Positions 23,469 to 35,594 of a stretch of DNA of 64,000 bases are shown in pieces. Under the pieces are notes generated by a model. That model did not search any database. It saw only the letters and a list, made by a program, of their open reading frames with translations, and was not told where the DNA came from. The stretch spans positions 84,639,849 through 84,703,848 of the forward strand of contig NC_079501.1 in NCBI RefSeq assembly GCF_030052815.1, read 5' to 3'. The DNA is from Hevea brasiliensis. Lineage: Eukaryota; Streptophyta; Magnoliopsida; Malpighiales; Euphorbiaceae. The stretch's first letter is position 1. The number at the start of each line of letters is the position of its first letter. A program made the position numbers and the translations under genes.

Positions 23469-24655
23469 TCACTTGGTTTATCAAGTTTATATTTAAACAC
23501 TCTAAATATTAACTTGAACACTTCCATAAGCAAATTTAGTTTCAAGTCATGCTAGGGACTTTGTAATCTAGTTGCAAATTAAATTTATTACTTTAATTAA
23601 TTAAATTAATTATGCTTTGACCATGTTACTTTTATGTGTGTGACTTACTAGGTTCGTTACTAATTGGCAATGAGAATAATATAAACTCCTTAATATTATT
23701 GGAACCATTCCAAACTTAAAATGAAATTTCCTTTTCATTTAAGTTCTCATAAATTATGGGTGACATCTACCATAATATACCATGACTACCTATTGAGTTA
23801 TGAATTTTTTTCCAAGCCATGAACCTTGATCATACATACCATGCACTAAAATCTCTCCATTACAAAATCCCAATTCTAACTAGAGTCATGGTTCATATCA
23901 AACTCATTTGCTTAGAATCATATGTCCTCTTTTAATTTAATTCTTGATTAATAAGATTTTCCTGTCAGAAATTCTTTTCTGACTAAGTCTATCTGTCTTG
24001 ACCAGGAACTTAAATTCATCAAGAACAATCAAATGGACATAGGATTTTATCCCTATTTACTTAGGGTAACGGATCACATCTTGACTAACATCTATCCCCA
24101 TATATAACTAGTCGGAGCTAACACATACATATATACTCATACATAGTACAAATATGAAAGTATCAAACTCAAACTACCTATATACAAGATAACTATGTTA
24201 TTTCAGGTCAAGAGATTATATGCACTATTATGATTTAGATGACTATGTATTGACAGGAGTAAACTCCATATACAAGTCATCTTATGTCATTAGTTCAGCC
24301 TACTAATCTCATAAGTGCCCACCATATTTGTCTTATGGCATGAGACTCACAATTCCATCTCATTAGTATCTCATACTAATCCACGAAAACAAACACAAAT
24401 GACAATCATTTCGGATAAGTCATACCCAATAAAGTATCCTATATTGTAAACCGAAATTTATAATACTTATATTAGAATGTTCTGTCTCTCATATTTTTAA
24501 CAACTTAAGAATAGAACATCTAACAAGATATTAAAGGACATTTTTAATTAAATTCAAACTATTCAAATTTAAAAGAAAATAATATTTGTCATTAATGGAA
24601 AATAAATATTTACAAGATATAATAAAATAATATGCTGTAGGGCATACAACTAATA
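23469..24655 (-). mobile_element. Copia-type LTR, 5' half (outermost insertion of the nest)
   Basis: On the minus strand it begins TATTAGTTGTATGCCCTA (24655), a decayed form of the family start TGTTAGTAGTATGCCC. It follows the C1/C2 LTRs through recognisable blocks: the ATAACTAGTCGGAG region near 24110, the ACTAATTGGCAATGAG block near 23665 and AAGTCATGCTAGGGAC near 23550. It stops where G1 begins and resumes at 3541. It is far more diverged than the other copia LTRs, so it is old. Confidence 0.75.
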
Positions 24656-25415
24656 ATTAATTAAAAAAATTGATTGAATAGATTTAATTTATAAATTTTC
24701 ATTTAATTTTTTTTATAAATGAATTTGATTTAATTTTTAATATTAAAAATTTGAATTTATTTAATTTAATTTTTTAAATAATAATATTAAATTGAATCTA
24801 ATAATTTATTTTATCACTTAATTAAGAAAAAGAATTAAACTTAAAATAGTGTGAAATAAATTAAAAAATTAAGTTTAAGATGAAACTTAAGCTATATTAA
24901 ATCGAATTAAATTAAATTGATTTAATATGATTTATTTTTTTTATAATTCAATTTGATTTAATTTAATTTATAATAAATTTTAATTTATTTTTTTATTATT
25001 TTAATCAAATCAAACCAGGCCGATCGATGCTACCTCTAGGAATGGGAATTGTGGATATATCTTATGCCCGCCTAGTATGTGTTACATCTTTAGCATTTTT
25101 AATTGACTCGCTCTTTGATAGAGAATTTATCGCATGATATTTTATAATTTTTTTCTTTTTATTTGAGCAAATAAAAAATATTTTAAGTGAGTTTTTAATT
25201 TAATTATATTTTGAGAGTTTAATTAGTTGATATATAATTATTTTACTCTCAATAGCTATTAATATCAAAAATTTAATTTAAATTTTTTTTCTACTTTGAT
25301 AAATAATTTAGTTTTATTTTATATTTAGACAATGACTTTTATTACAATTTCTTTATTCCAAAATATTTTTATGTGATCATTATTTATAAATTAATTTAAA
25401 ATATTAAATAATTAC

Positions 25416-25443
25416 TATAATAATAATAATAATAATAATAGTA

Positions 25444-25493
<50 letters not shown>
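25416..25493. repeat. (TAA)n then (ATT)n microsatellite forming an inverted repeat
   Basis: About eight TAA/AAT units run into about sixteen ATT/TTA units separated by GTAA, so the tract can fold on itself. An equivalent tract is in copy B at 29651-29712. Confidence 0.95.
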
Positions 25494-25494
<1 letters not shown>

Positions 25495-26101
25495 AGTTAA
25501 AAGTAGATCTACTTATCATGGATATATACAGTTTATTATAATTGAATTGCATAAGGCATGGAAGTCAAAATAATATAAAAGTATGGTAATTAGTTTTTTT
25601 AAAAAATTATACCCATAATGATTATTTAACATATTAACAATAATTAATGTGTCCTCCAAATTCCACATTAATTATAGACAGTATGTGTAAGATATAAAAT
25701 TTAGCATTTTCTCACAAAATTATCATGATTTTATCAAAGATTATGTACCTTCCCTATCTGTGTGTCTATGTATATTTTTAACCAATTTAAAAAAATAAAT
25801 TTGAGTCTATTTAATAGGTATCTATCTGCTTTTGGTGACTGGGTTAGTCCTTTAGAATTTCACATTGTATGTGAACAGCATGTATGTGAGATATAAAGCT
25901 TAATATATTTCAATAAAATTACCATAATTTTATCAAAATGGTGTGCCTTCCCTATCTTACATGCATACATGTATTTTTAACCAATTTAAAAGAAAACAAC
26001 AATAATTAATAAGAACTTATTAAACAAGTAACATTTATAAATAGCAAAATCAATAATTTCCTACATTATAAACAAACATTCTTGTCTTTATTATTACTAT
26101 G

Positions 26102-26846
26102 CAATGAAACTTAACAAACTTGGCTAAATTTGTTAAGAGTAGGATTAAGTTCTAAAAAGAATTAAGACTGCAAGAATAATTGCAAAGCTCTCTAATAATA
26201 GAAAATTATATTCTAATCTTCAAAATTTGTTCAAAATGAAGGAGATATCTCATTTTAAAGAAGGCAGTCCAGCAAGCACAGTTATGACCAATATATTTTC
26301 TCATACTTTGATATTACACTTTTCTTAAGCAAAAATGGAAAATAAGTTCAAACATAAATAGTATGGGTACAATCAAACATACTTAGATTGAAAAGGCCTT
26401 GATTGACATAATTTAGCCTTAAAAAGTGTGCAAAATAGGTGTCAGATTGGGCTGCTAGTGTATTCAAAAATGGAGTTGATGCTTTTTTTCTTATTTGGCA
26501 TATAGATGGACAAACTCTTCTCCAGCAATTGAGTAGCAATGGGACAGCTTTGGGGCAAATTAAGACACACATTTAGAGCATGTGGAGTGTGAAATTGTGT
26601 ATGAATGGGTAGCCTAGACCTTGGTCCTAAGTGATTGAACCGATTCCTCTCCATGGTGCACCAATAGTTCGGTTAACATACCAACCACCATGAGATTGGT
26701 GTTCTTGGGTGCTCCCTCTTCTGAACCAAATTCCTCCATCATATTGAGCTTGTTAATGTGTTTGGACACCATGTCTTAAAGCTTCTTTGCCATGGACCTT
26801 GTAATTGGACATTGGTGCGGCAATGGTGCAATCAGCTCCTCATCAG
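26102..26846. other. Segment present in copy A but not copy B
   Basis: Less AT-rich than its surroundings. Two overlapping minus-strand frames (26654-26442 and 26572-26348) are short and match no family I know. A stop-free minus-strand stretch near 26740-26640 (with EFGSEEGAPKNT) could be a decayed exon. It could be a captured gene fragment or an old insertion; I cannot assign it. Confidence 0.35.
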
Positions 26847-27754
26847 AAAATCTTGGGTGACATGTTATTATCAAATGGGTGTTAGTGTTCAAGTAATACT
26901 GGCATGGAGATGGCAACTACCCTCTTTTATGCTTGCAAAATTCTACTTAATTAAATTCTTTCCTCTTTTTAATTCATAGTTGGTAGAGTAGTTTTTACCA
27001 ATATTGAAACTTAAGAATTATGATAAAATTAAATATTAAATAATAAATTATCTAAAACAATTAGGGGTGTAAACGAACCGAGCTGATTCAAGCTTTGAAT
27101 AGTTCAAGCTCAGCACATTATATTTTTTTTTTCAACTTGAGCTCAACTTAAGCTCGATTTGAGTTTTAATATTCAAGTTAGAGCTCGACTCGTTACATAT
27201 ATACTAAGCTCAAGCTCAATTCAAGCTCGGCTCGTATCAAACTCATTTATAATATAAACGAATCAAACTCGAGCTTAGTTCGTTTATAATATAAATAAGC
27301 TAAACTCAAACTTGATAATATTATTATATTAAAATAAAATTTAATTAAAATAAAAATAAATTAAAAATAAAATTAATTATAATTAAAAATATATTTAATC
27401 TTAATTAAAATAAATTTAAAATTAAAATAAAACTAAAGAGTCCATTTGGGCCCCATATTTTGGCTTAACAAAAAGCGTTTAAGTGGGAGGGGAGTGGCTT
27501 CCCTTTTATAAGGAAGCCTCAACTCCCTTTTCCCCTTTCTATCCGATGTGGTCCTACATCAGGGTTTTTGTTTTTTATTTTAATTTATTAGCTTTTATTT
27601 TTAAATTTTAACTTACTTTTATTTTATATAAATAATTTACTACAATAAAAACTTAATAACGCAATACAATATATAATTAAAATTTTATCATATTTATTAT
27701 TATATTTATAAATTTTTAAGATTTAAATTTGATTAAAAATTATATTTACATTAT

Positions 27755-28165
27755 ATACACTCTTAATCTAATTTCATAGCTTTTAACTAAACTTAATAGC
27801 ATTATAATTTAATTAAAAAGATTATCATGTGATATAAATTCAAGATATTAATTATAATTATAATCAATTCAATTACTTGTGTGTATATATATATATATAT
27901 ATATAATCTAATTTCATGACTTCTAACTAAACTCAATAGTATTATGATTTAATTAAAAAGATTACTATGTGATATAAATACAAGATATTATATAATATCA
28001 ATATATTAATGATAATTATAATAAACTCAATTACATAAATGTGTGTGCATATATATATGTATATATGCACACACATTTATGTAATTGAGTTTATTATAAT
28101 TGTCATTAATATATTGATACATAATTTAATTTCATGGCTCTTAACTACACTTAACAGTATTGTGA
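27755..28165. repeat. Tandem ~145 bp units in the TIR element
   Basis: The segment TCTAATTTCATAGCTTTTAA at 27769 recurs as CTAATTTCATGACTTCTAAC near 27907, and partly again near 28125 (TTTAATTTCATGGCTCTTAA). The units include AAAAAGATTA and a TA run. Confidence 0.75.
27996..28119. repeat. 124 bp near-perfect palindrome
   Basis: Arms of about 60 bp, TATCAATATATTAATG... against its complement ending ...CATTAATATATTGATA, with one mismatch noted. The centre is TATATATGTATATA. It could form a cruciform or long hairpin. Confidence 0.9.
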
Positions 28166-28341
28166 TTTAAATTTAATATAATAATAATTTAATTTTTAGA
28201 GAATAAATGAATAATATTAAGTAGGAAAAGATTTAATAAAGAAAAATTTTAAAAGAATGCATAAAAAAAGTACTCAGAGAGAAAAAGGAGCCAAATCTGG
28301 AGTAGCTCACGAACGACTTAATTCATTTACACCCCTAATAA

Positions 28342-29663
28342 GAGCATCAAATTTAAGTTTCATTAAATTGGTCAATATCTAGGAAGTCATTGATTTTAAA
28401 TGTAAATATATTGATTATCAAGATATGTTGTAGGCACATATATTAATGGATAACTATTTAAAAAAAAATTGATAATAGTTTATCACTTTGTAAGGCACAT
28501 CCCATATAAACTCAATTTAATATAAGAATGAATTTAATAATTATTAAATTAAATATTTATATTAAAATTTATATAAAATTAATTAAAAATATATAATAAA
28601 TATATAAATTTAAAATAAATATTTAATTTATTAATTATTAAATTTATTTTCATATAAATTTAAAATTTTCTCAGCCGCATCTTTACAATATTTACACATT
28701 TTCAACGTTGAGCAGAAAGAAAGTAGAAGTAGCCTTTAAAGAGCAAGGGCAGGAGGCAGAGCGTCCGCAGTCCATGCGGCGTTTTCTCACCGCCAGCTAA
28801 GCTTGCAACGCATCTAGAAAGAAAATAATATAGCGGAATTGGATATGGTCCATATGGATAGAGCCGCAGGGGTGATTGGTCGAAAAAAATTTATTGAATG
28901 GATTTAATTTATAAATTTAATTTAATTTTTTTATAAATGAATTTAATTTAATTTTTAATTTCAAAATTTCAATTTAATTTATTTTTTTAAAAAAAATAAT
29001 AAAATAAAATTGAATTGAATAATTTATTTTTTCACTTAAATGAATTAATTCTCAAATTAGAATTAAAAATAAAAAAAATTAAACCTAAAATAAACTTAAA
29101 ATAAATTAAAAAATAAATTTAAAATCGAAACTTAAACTGATAAATTGAATTGAATTAACGCAAATTGATTTAATTTTATTTATTTTTTAATTTGATTGGA
29201 TTTAATTTTATTTGTAATAAACTTTACTGTATTTATTTTTTTTATTATTTTAATCAAATCAAACCAAACCCAACCCATGGATGTTACCTCTAGGAATGGT
29301 AATTGGGGATATCTCTCCTGCCCACCTAATATGCGTTTCAATATTTATAATTTTTAATTGACTCACTCTTTGATAGAGAACTTATTATATGATATTTTAT
29401 AATTTTTTTTTATTTGAGTGATTAAAAAAATATTTTACGTGAGTTTTTAATTTAATTATGTATTGAGAGTTTAATTAGTTGATATATAATTGTTTTACTC
29501 TCAATAGCTTTTAATTTCAAAAACTTAATTAATTTTTTTTTCTACTAGTTGATAACTAATTTAGTTTTATTTTATATTTAGACAATTAATTTTATTAATT
29601 TTTTTATTCCAAATTATTTTTATGTGATCATTATTTATAAATTAATTTAAAATAATAATAATA

Positions 29664-29711
<48 letters not shown>

Positions 29712-31112
29712 GTATTTATAAGTTAAAAATAGATCTACTTATCATGGATATATATAGTTTATTATAATTGAATTGCATAAAGCATGGAGGTGAAAATAAT
29801 ATAAAAGTATGGTAATTAGTTTTGTAAAAAAATTATACCCATAATGATTATTTAATATATTAACAACAATAATTAATAACCTTTCGGATTTCACATTGAT
29901 TATAGATAATATATATATATAGGATATAAGGTTTAGTATATTTTCACAAAATTATCATAGTTTTATCAAATAACATGTATCTTCCCTGTCTTATGTGTCT
30001 ACATGTATTTTTAATTAATTAAAAAAATAAATTTGAGTTATTTTATTGAGGTATTTATTTACTTTCGAATTGTTGGACTGATTCTTCGAAATCTCATATC
30101 TTTATGAACAATGTATATATGAAATATAAAGTTTAACTTGTTTTGACAAAATTAACATAGTTTTGTGAAAATACATATACCTTTCCTATCTCGTATGCGT
30201 GCATATATTCTTAACTAAGTTAAAAAAAAAAAAAAACAACAATAATTAATACAACTTATTAAACAAGTAACATTTATATATAGCAAAATCAAGAATGTTC
30301 TACATTATAAACAAACATTCATGTCTTTATTATTACCATACTAACCCCATGGCTGAAGGCTGAAGCAATCAAACATGATTTTGCAATTTTTAATCATTAT
30401 AAACAGTGAAGAATTGAGAAAATTTTTTAAAATATAATAAAATATATTTTTATAATTATATTCAATGAGGTTTAATATCTTGAAACTATTAAAAATTAAG
30501 AAGGGCAAATTAATTTCTCATTATAAAAATATATTTTTCATAAAAAAATTCAAAACTTAAATTTAAAAGGGTCAATTTATAAAAATACATATATTCATAA
30601 AATAATTTTTTAAAAAATAAGAGTCAATTTACCCCATTTACTATCATATATCCGCCACTGATTATAAAACTTTTCAATTTTCAACCTAATGAAATGGTTT
30701 GATGGAGAAATTTTATTTTAGTTATATATCAATCCACTAAAGTTTACAGACCACAATGAATTGAGAATTTGTTATAAAAGCTAATCTTTTAACAATCAAC
30801 TGCAGATTGTAATTTAGTTATGAGAAGATTTGGTCTCAAATCAATCTATTGAGAAGATATCAAAACCATTAATCAATTAAAATAAGAAATAAACAAAAAA
30901 GGAAAATTTGGGTGACATTTTGTTATCAAATGGGTGTTAGCGTTCAAGTAATAATGATATGGAGATGGCAACTACCCTCTTTTGTGCTTGCAAATTCTGC
31001 TTAATTAAAATTTTTCCTCTTTTCAATTCATAGTTGGCAGAGCAGTTTTTACCAATATTGAAAGTAAAGAATTATGATAAAATTAAAGATTAAATAATAA
31101 ATTATCTAAAAT
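28342..31112. repeat. Duplicated locus, copy B
   Basis: Uninterrupted by LTR elements. It starts at GAGCATC right after the TIR element and covers both parts of copy A in order. About 28750-28880 keeps eight or nine CpG sites, most of which are lost in copy A. The segment 30344-30903 is specific to this copy; within it ATCCGCCACTGA (near 30651) resembles the end of a small plant repeat. No coding frame. Confidence 0.8.
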
Positions 31113-31734
31113 AATAATTGAAAATAAAAGCTGGTGGTGTTTTGAACAAATTTATGTTAGCCTATCTTTTTGGAAAACATGTAGCCCCTCGTCCTTTTTT
31201 TATTTTCATTTATTGATATAATGATATAAATTATTTACATAAAAAAAATTAATTAATTTTTTAAAATTTTTAAGTAATTAAAGAAAATTATTTATTTATA
31301 TAAAAAATATAAAAATAATGTTTAATGAATTGGAAATTAAAAAAAATGTAAAGATAGGTGCAAGCGTAGGGAAAAAAAAAGAAATATAAAAAGAGAAAAA
31401 TAAAAGAAGATAAGAGAGAAATAAGTAGAAAAAAATTACAGTAATTTAGGTATAAAAAATAATTATTAAATTAAATAATTATAAAAAGTTAAATTATAAA
31501 AATTAATTAATGTATTTATTTTAAAATATATGAATTAATTAATTAATTTTATTTAAATAAAAAAATTAAATAATAATTTTATCAATATTAATTAAGAAAA
31601 AAATTAACAAAGAGATTAAATAGTTTAATAAAAATAAAAGTAGATATTAAATAATAATTTTTAAAATATAAAAATTAAATAATTTATTTTATTAAAAAAT
31701 AGAAATTAAATAATAAATTATTTATTTTTTACTG
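31113..31734. other. AT-rich intergenic sequence
   Basis: Purine-rich and A-rich, with the AATTAATTAATT motif recurring. No coding potential and no recognised repeat. Confidence 0.5.
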
Positions 31735-31990
31735 TGGAGAATATAAAACGACGTAGTTTCTTTGTCGGTGTAAAAAGAAGAGACTGACTTGGGAAGGAAG
31801 GCCGTACACAAGGAAAAGGACGAGTTTGACACAATAATAGTAAACCCGTGAAGTTCGTATACCAGAATCTGATGATGGATACCATTTTGCCTGAAGAAAC
31901 GACATCGTCCGTCCATAGGGGCGCGTGCCTATCTGTTTCTATTGGCCAGTCACTATTGTCAGTCACCGTCCTGGCTAATCCATAATCATT
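31735..31990. other. GC-richer, CpG-retaining island
   Basis: About 250 bp of nearly balanced composition inside several kilobases of AT-rich DNA, with CpG sites at AACGACGT, GGCGCGTGCC and CATCGTCCG. Minus-strand frames of 64 and 82 codons overlap here but resemble no family. It may be a remnant of a gene edge or promoter; this is a guess from composition. Confidence 0.35.
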
Positions 31991-34480
31991 CTCTCCCTCT
32001 CTCTTATGTTTTTTTTTTGTTATTAAAAATAAAATTAAGATACAAAAATTAATAATTAAAAAAATGACAAAAGTAATTTTTTATTTTAATTATTTTATTA
32101 AGTAAAATTAAATTTATATGTTTATAATATATTTTTTGTTATCATATTTATCTTAAAAAGTAGATATTTATAAAATATGTAATTTATGAATTTTTATGTA
32201 ATATAATATGTAATTTATGAAATTTATAATAAATTTATAAAATGGATAGATAAAAAGTAAAAAAAATTGAACAAATTAAATTAAATTAAAAATTTTCTTT
32301 AATTTGATTCGATCTCTATTTTAATCCAATTCCGTCATCTTTATTATCGCCTTTTTTTTCTTGGAAACCTCTTCAACTTCTCTATTTTTTTTGTTTTTTT
32401 TTTCTTTTTATCTCTTTTTTAAGTAGCTACTCGTGAGTATTTTTACCCGTGATAATCTACCTCCTTTTTTATTATTTTTTTTTCCTGATAACTTTTAAAT
32501 CTTTATTTATTTTAAAATAAATTTTGGATATACCTCTTTAAATTTATTATTATTAATAAATTTTGAGTGAATAAATTTTCACATCTTGATAAATCTTAAA
32601 CTTTTTTAATGTTTTCTCTCTTTTTTAATGGAGTTATTTTATTTTTTTATTATTAATTTTTTTTAGAAGAATACTCTATAAGTTACTAATTTTTTATCTA
32701 ATATAAGATCTAAATTTATAAATTATTTGATGAGACATAGAAAAAGATTATGGAATCGAAAAGTGGATCGCAAGATCCGTTTATCGACTAATCTACAAGA
32801 TTATCGGATTTTTCAAGTTTTTTTATATAAATGATTAGTTCATTTATATAAAAATATAATATTTTAATATGTATTTTTTTATTTTATTTCTAATTAAGAA
32901 AATATTTTATCTATTTTTATAAAAAAAATTATTATTATTTAATTTAAGTTTTCAATCATTTTGATGTAATTTAAATTGAAAAACATGCAAAAGAAAATCT
33001 TTAGCAATTGCAATATATTTTATGCTATTTTCTAAAATAACTTTTCAAGGACAAATTTTAGTTAAATGGTATTTGAATTATTTTTAATATTGTAAAATTT
33101 TGAATTTAAATTTTAATTAAAATTAAATTAAATAAAAAACTTTTAATTTACTAAAGAGAAGAGAAAGGGAGACTTTTTATTAGAATTAATTTAAGAATAT
33201 GGTACAAAAATAGAAAAAGCAAAGTCCACTACCTTGCAAAAGGTGTTGGAGGAGTTTGTCTAATATTCAAAATTGTTGTGGGGCCCTAATTTATCAGCCA
33301 AATCACATAAGAACAAAGAGCCATTACAATCTTTTTGACATCTTTGTTTTCAACTTACCAATAACATATAAATAAAAGAGATGCCACAGGATAATTTTTT
33401 AAGCATACTTATTAATTTATTTGATATATTTTTATAAAATCTTTTTAAAAATTTAACTTTAATATATATATTCTTGTCAAAATTTTCATATTTTTTTTAT
33501 CAATTTTTTAAAGTCCAACTACATTAATTAATTAAATATGATAAATAAATCCAAAATTGAAACAAACACTATTTCAACCCGCTCTTATCTAGTTTTTAAA
33601 TTCTTTATTTTTTATTTTAAGATCAATGAATTTTTTTATTTTTTTATAATTTTTTGATCAGATTAAATCAATTCAAAGTGTGATTTATTTTTTTTTTTAA
33701 ATTTAGTAATTCATTAATAAATATCAGAGTAAATGCCAACATTAGTTTGGCCCAACCTTTTTGGTAGGCTTAATTGGCAGACCCACTCAGAAATCAACTT
33801 CAGTTAAATCCAACAGCCACAGGCTGGGGGCATGGACCAAACGAAAGACCACCTACTAAACCACGGACCCTAAGCAAGTGCCACCTTGAGAGGGCCCAGA
33901 AGATGCCTTATTGCACATAGGCCATCCACCCCAGTTTGGAAAATCATCATAAATGTTCTTGTCCTTGCCATAATCCACCAAAGAAGGTTACCTATGATTA
34001 ATGATGAATCTAATCTTTGATTTAATTGGAATTCTTGAGTTAAGGAGTTGATTGGGACAAACAAAAGAAGATGTTCGTTTAATTGGGGAGTGGATGGGAC
34101 AACAATGATTAATATCATGATGGTGGGATTAAAAAGTTTCATTTATTAATTTAATTCTAATCAATGATTGAGGGGATTAGAAACACTGATGGATGAATGA
34201 GATACTTTTTGAATTTTCAAAATTTTTACTTAAAATATTGTAAAATTTCAAATATTTGTATGATATGTGTGAGGCAAATAATCAGCTCAAAAATTAAGAA
34301 TATTCAGCAAAATTAAGAATATAAAATATTTTATATACAGTTTAACTAAAATATAATATATGGTACAATAGCTTAAAAACATATACAAATGGCTTTTTTA
34401 ATAATAAGCAAATAAATTTAAATTATCCATGCATTTAAAAATCACATAAAAAAAAAACTTCTGCTACAAATCACTAAGAA
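31991..34480. other. AT-rich intergenic sequence with two less AT-rich patches
   Basis: Mostly poly-T/poly-A and TAATTAA-type sequence. Patches at 33225-33390 and 33720-34110 are more balanced; the second contains a 90-codon minus-strand frame (34142-33870) that I do not recognise. No evidence of a functional gene. Confidence 0.4.
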
Positions 34481-35594
34481 TATAAATAAAATTTAAAGCT
34501 TTAATGCTTGTATGTAAAGAGTAAGGGAAAGAGAAAAATAAAGTCTCTGTTGCTTACATTTGCTTTCCGCTGTTCTACAGAGAGCGTTCTTTTTCACTAG
34601 GAATTTTTTTGAAAATGGGCAATAGCTAAGCCAATGTTATAGGCCAATCTAAATCCTTAGATCTAGTCATTTTTCAAGAGAAATCCATCTTGAAATTTAC
34701 AATCTATCCAAGGCGCTTGCCAATCTTTTAGAAAAATTTTCCTTAACCTTCAACACTATCAAGCTTTTAAAATGGGTGCTTAACAATCTTTACAATAGAT
34801 ATTTAAAGGTTTTTAATGAAGCTTGCAATTGTAATTTCGCTAATATGGGTCTCATTTTCATTTTGTTAGCTAATGAGACCTGTAAAAAAAAAAAAAAAAA
34901 GGTCAGAGATCCACCGTGAAGGTCCCTAGTAAGGACACTCTGGGTAGTATTATGTTAGAGATACAGTAGATAAATAATAGAGAGAGATGGAAGAGGTAGA
35001 ATAGAGAGAGAGAAGAGAAGCGGGAGAGAAAACCTCCTTTCATTTTTTCCTGCTTTAATATATTTTAGAGAATATTCTTAAAGAAGGCATATTCTTTAAG
35101 GGATATATCTTTTATATATTTATTTTATATTGTATCAGTTTTGATTGATCTCTCTCATTCAAACTTACATAAAAAAATCTAAACAGGATCATAGAAGACA
35201 TGTCATTGAAGTATAATATCGTTTTAGTTAAATGGATGAACACAGTATGAAAATCTCTTTAAAAGCTTTATTAAAATGATGCTCTCATACTAAAAATATG
35301 TAAAAATGAGGATTTTATAGGCTATTTTAAAATATGAGCTATCATGTTTTGTCTTTTTCAGATAGAAAATAGAAAACCTATAGAAGTAGATGATCTAATT
35401 CAAAGTAGATCTTCTAATTTAACTGCTATCCAAAACGTCACACTTTTACAAATCAATTACAAAAATTTTTTCTAACACTTTAGAAATGTTAAAATATGTA
35501 TGAAAGGATGTTTCGAAAAGCTCTAGCTCATTTGGATAAATATAAAATGGATTTTCAATGATTTTCCCTCTCATAAAGTGTATGAAGTAGAGTG
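34481..35594. other. Intergenic sequence with an (A)17 run
   Basis: An A17 run at 34884-34900 follows about 400 bp of moderate composition, so a plus-strand retroposed sequence may end there. A GAGAGAGA-rich stretch is near 34980-35030. I cannot identify a source. Confidence 0.35.

Larger units (their letters stand above)
24663..27060. repeat. Duplicated locus, copy A, second part
   Basis: Collinear with copy B 28883-31112. Shared landmarks are the block near 25035 (ACCTCTAGGAATGG), the trinucleotide hairpin near 25450, AAGTAGATCTACTTATCATGG near 25500, the AACATTTATA block near 26030 and the 26850-27055 block (ATGGAGATGGCAACTACCC). Very AT-rich with poly-T and poly-A stretches. Copy A alone has 26102-26846; copy B alone has 30344-30903. 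No conserved coding frame. Confidence 0.8.
27061..28338. mobile_element. Non-autonomous TIR transposon (hAT-like), about 1.28 kb
   Basis: Left end TTAGGGGTGTAAACGAA; the right end, reverse-complemented, reads TTAGGGGTGTAAATGAA. The left subterminal part (27080-27310) is packed with AGCTCGA / TCAAGCTC motifs in both orientations. No transposase is present. These ends resemble widespread eudicot hAT derivatives, but the flanks do not give a clean eight-base duplication, so the superfamily is tentative. The element lies exactly between copies A and B. Confidence 0.6.

Noticed and set aside
2789..24660. Target duplication for the outermost copia-type LTR
   Set aside because: Flanks read AAAAA and ATTAA, so no convincing duplication; the insertion is supported only by its aligned halves and by copy B.
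25416..25493. Direct-repeat arrays as possible CRISPR or satellite (here, at 8442-8787 and at 27755-28165)
   Set aside because: Units are contiguous with no unique spacers and too few copies for a satellite; they are microsatellite or element-internal tandem repeats in plant DNA.
31718..31966. Two overlapping minus-strand frames of 64 and 82 codons
   Set aside because: No recognisable domain and no support from any second copy; recorded only as a composition island.
33870..34142. 90-codon minus-strand frame
   Set aside because: No family resemblance and it lies in unassigned intergenic sequence; length is within chance expectation.
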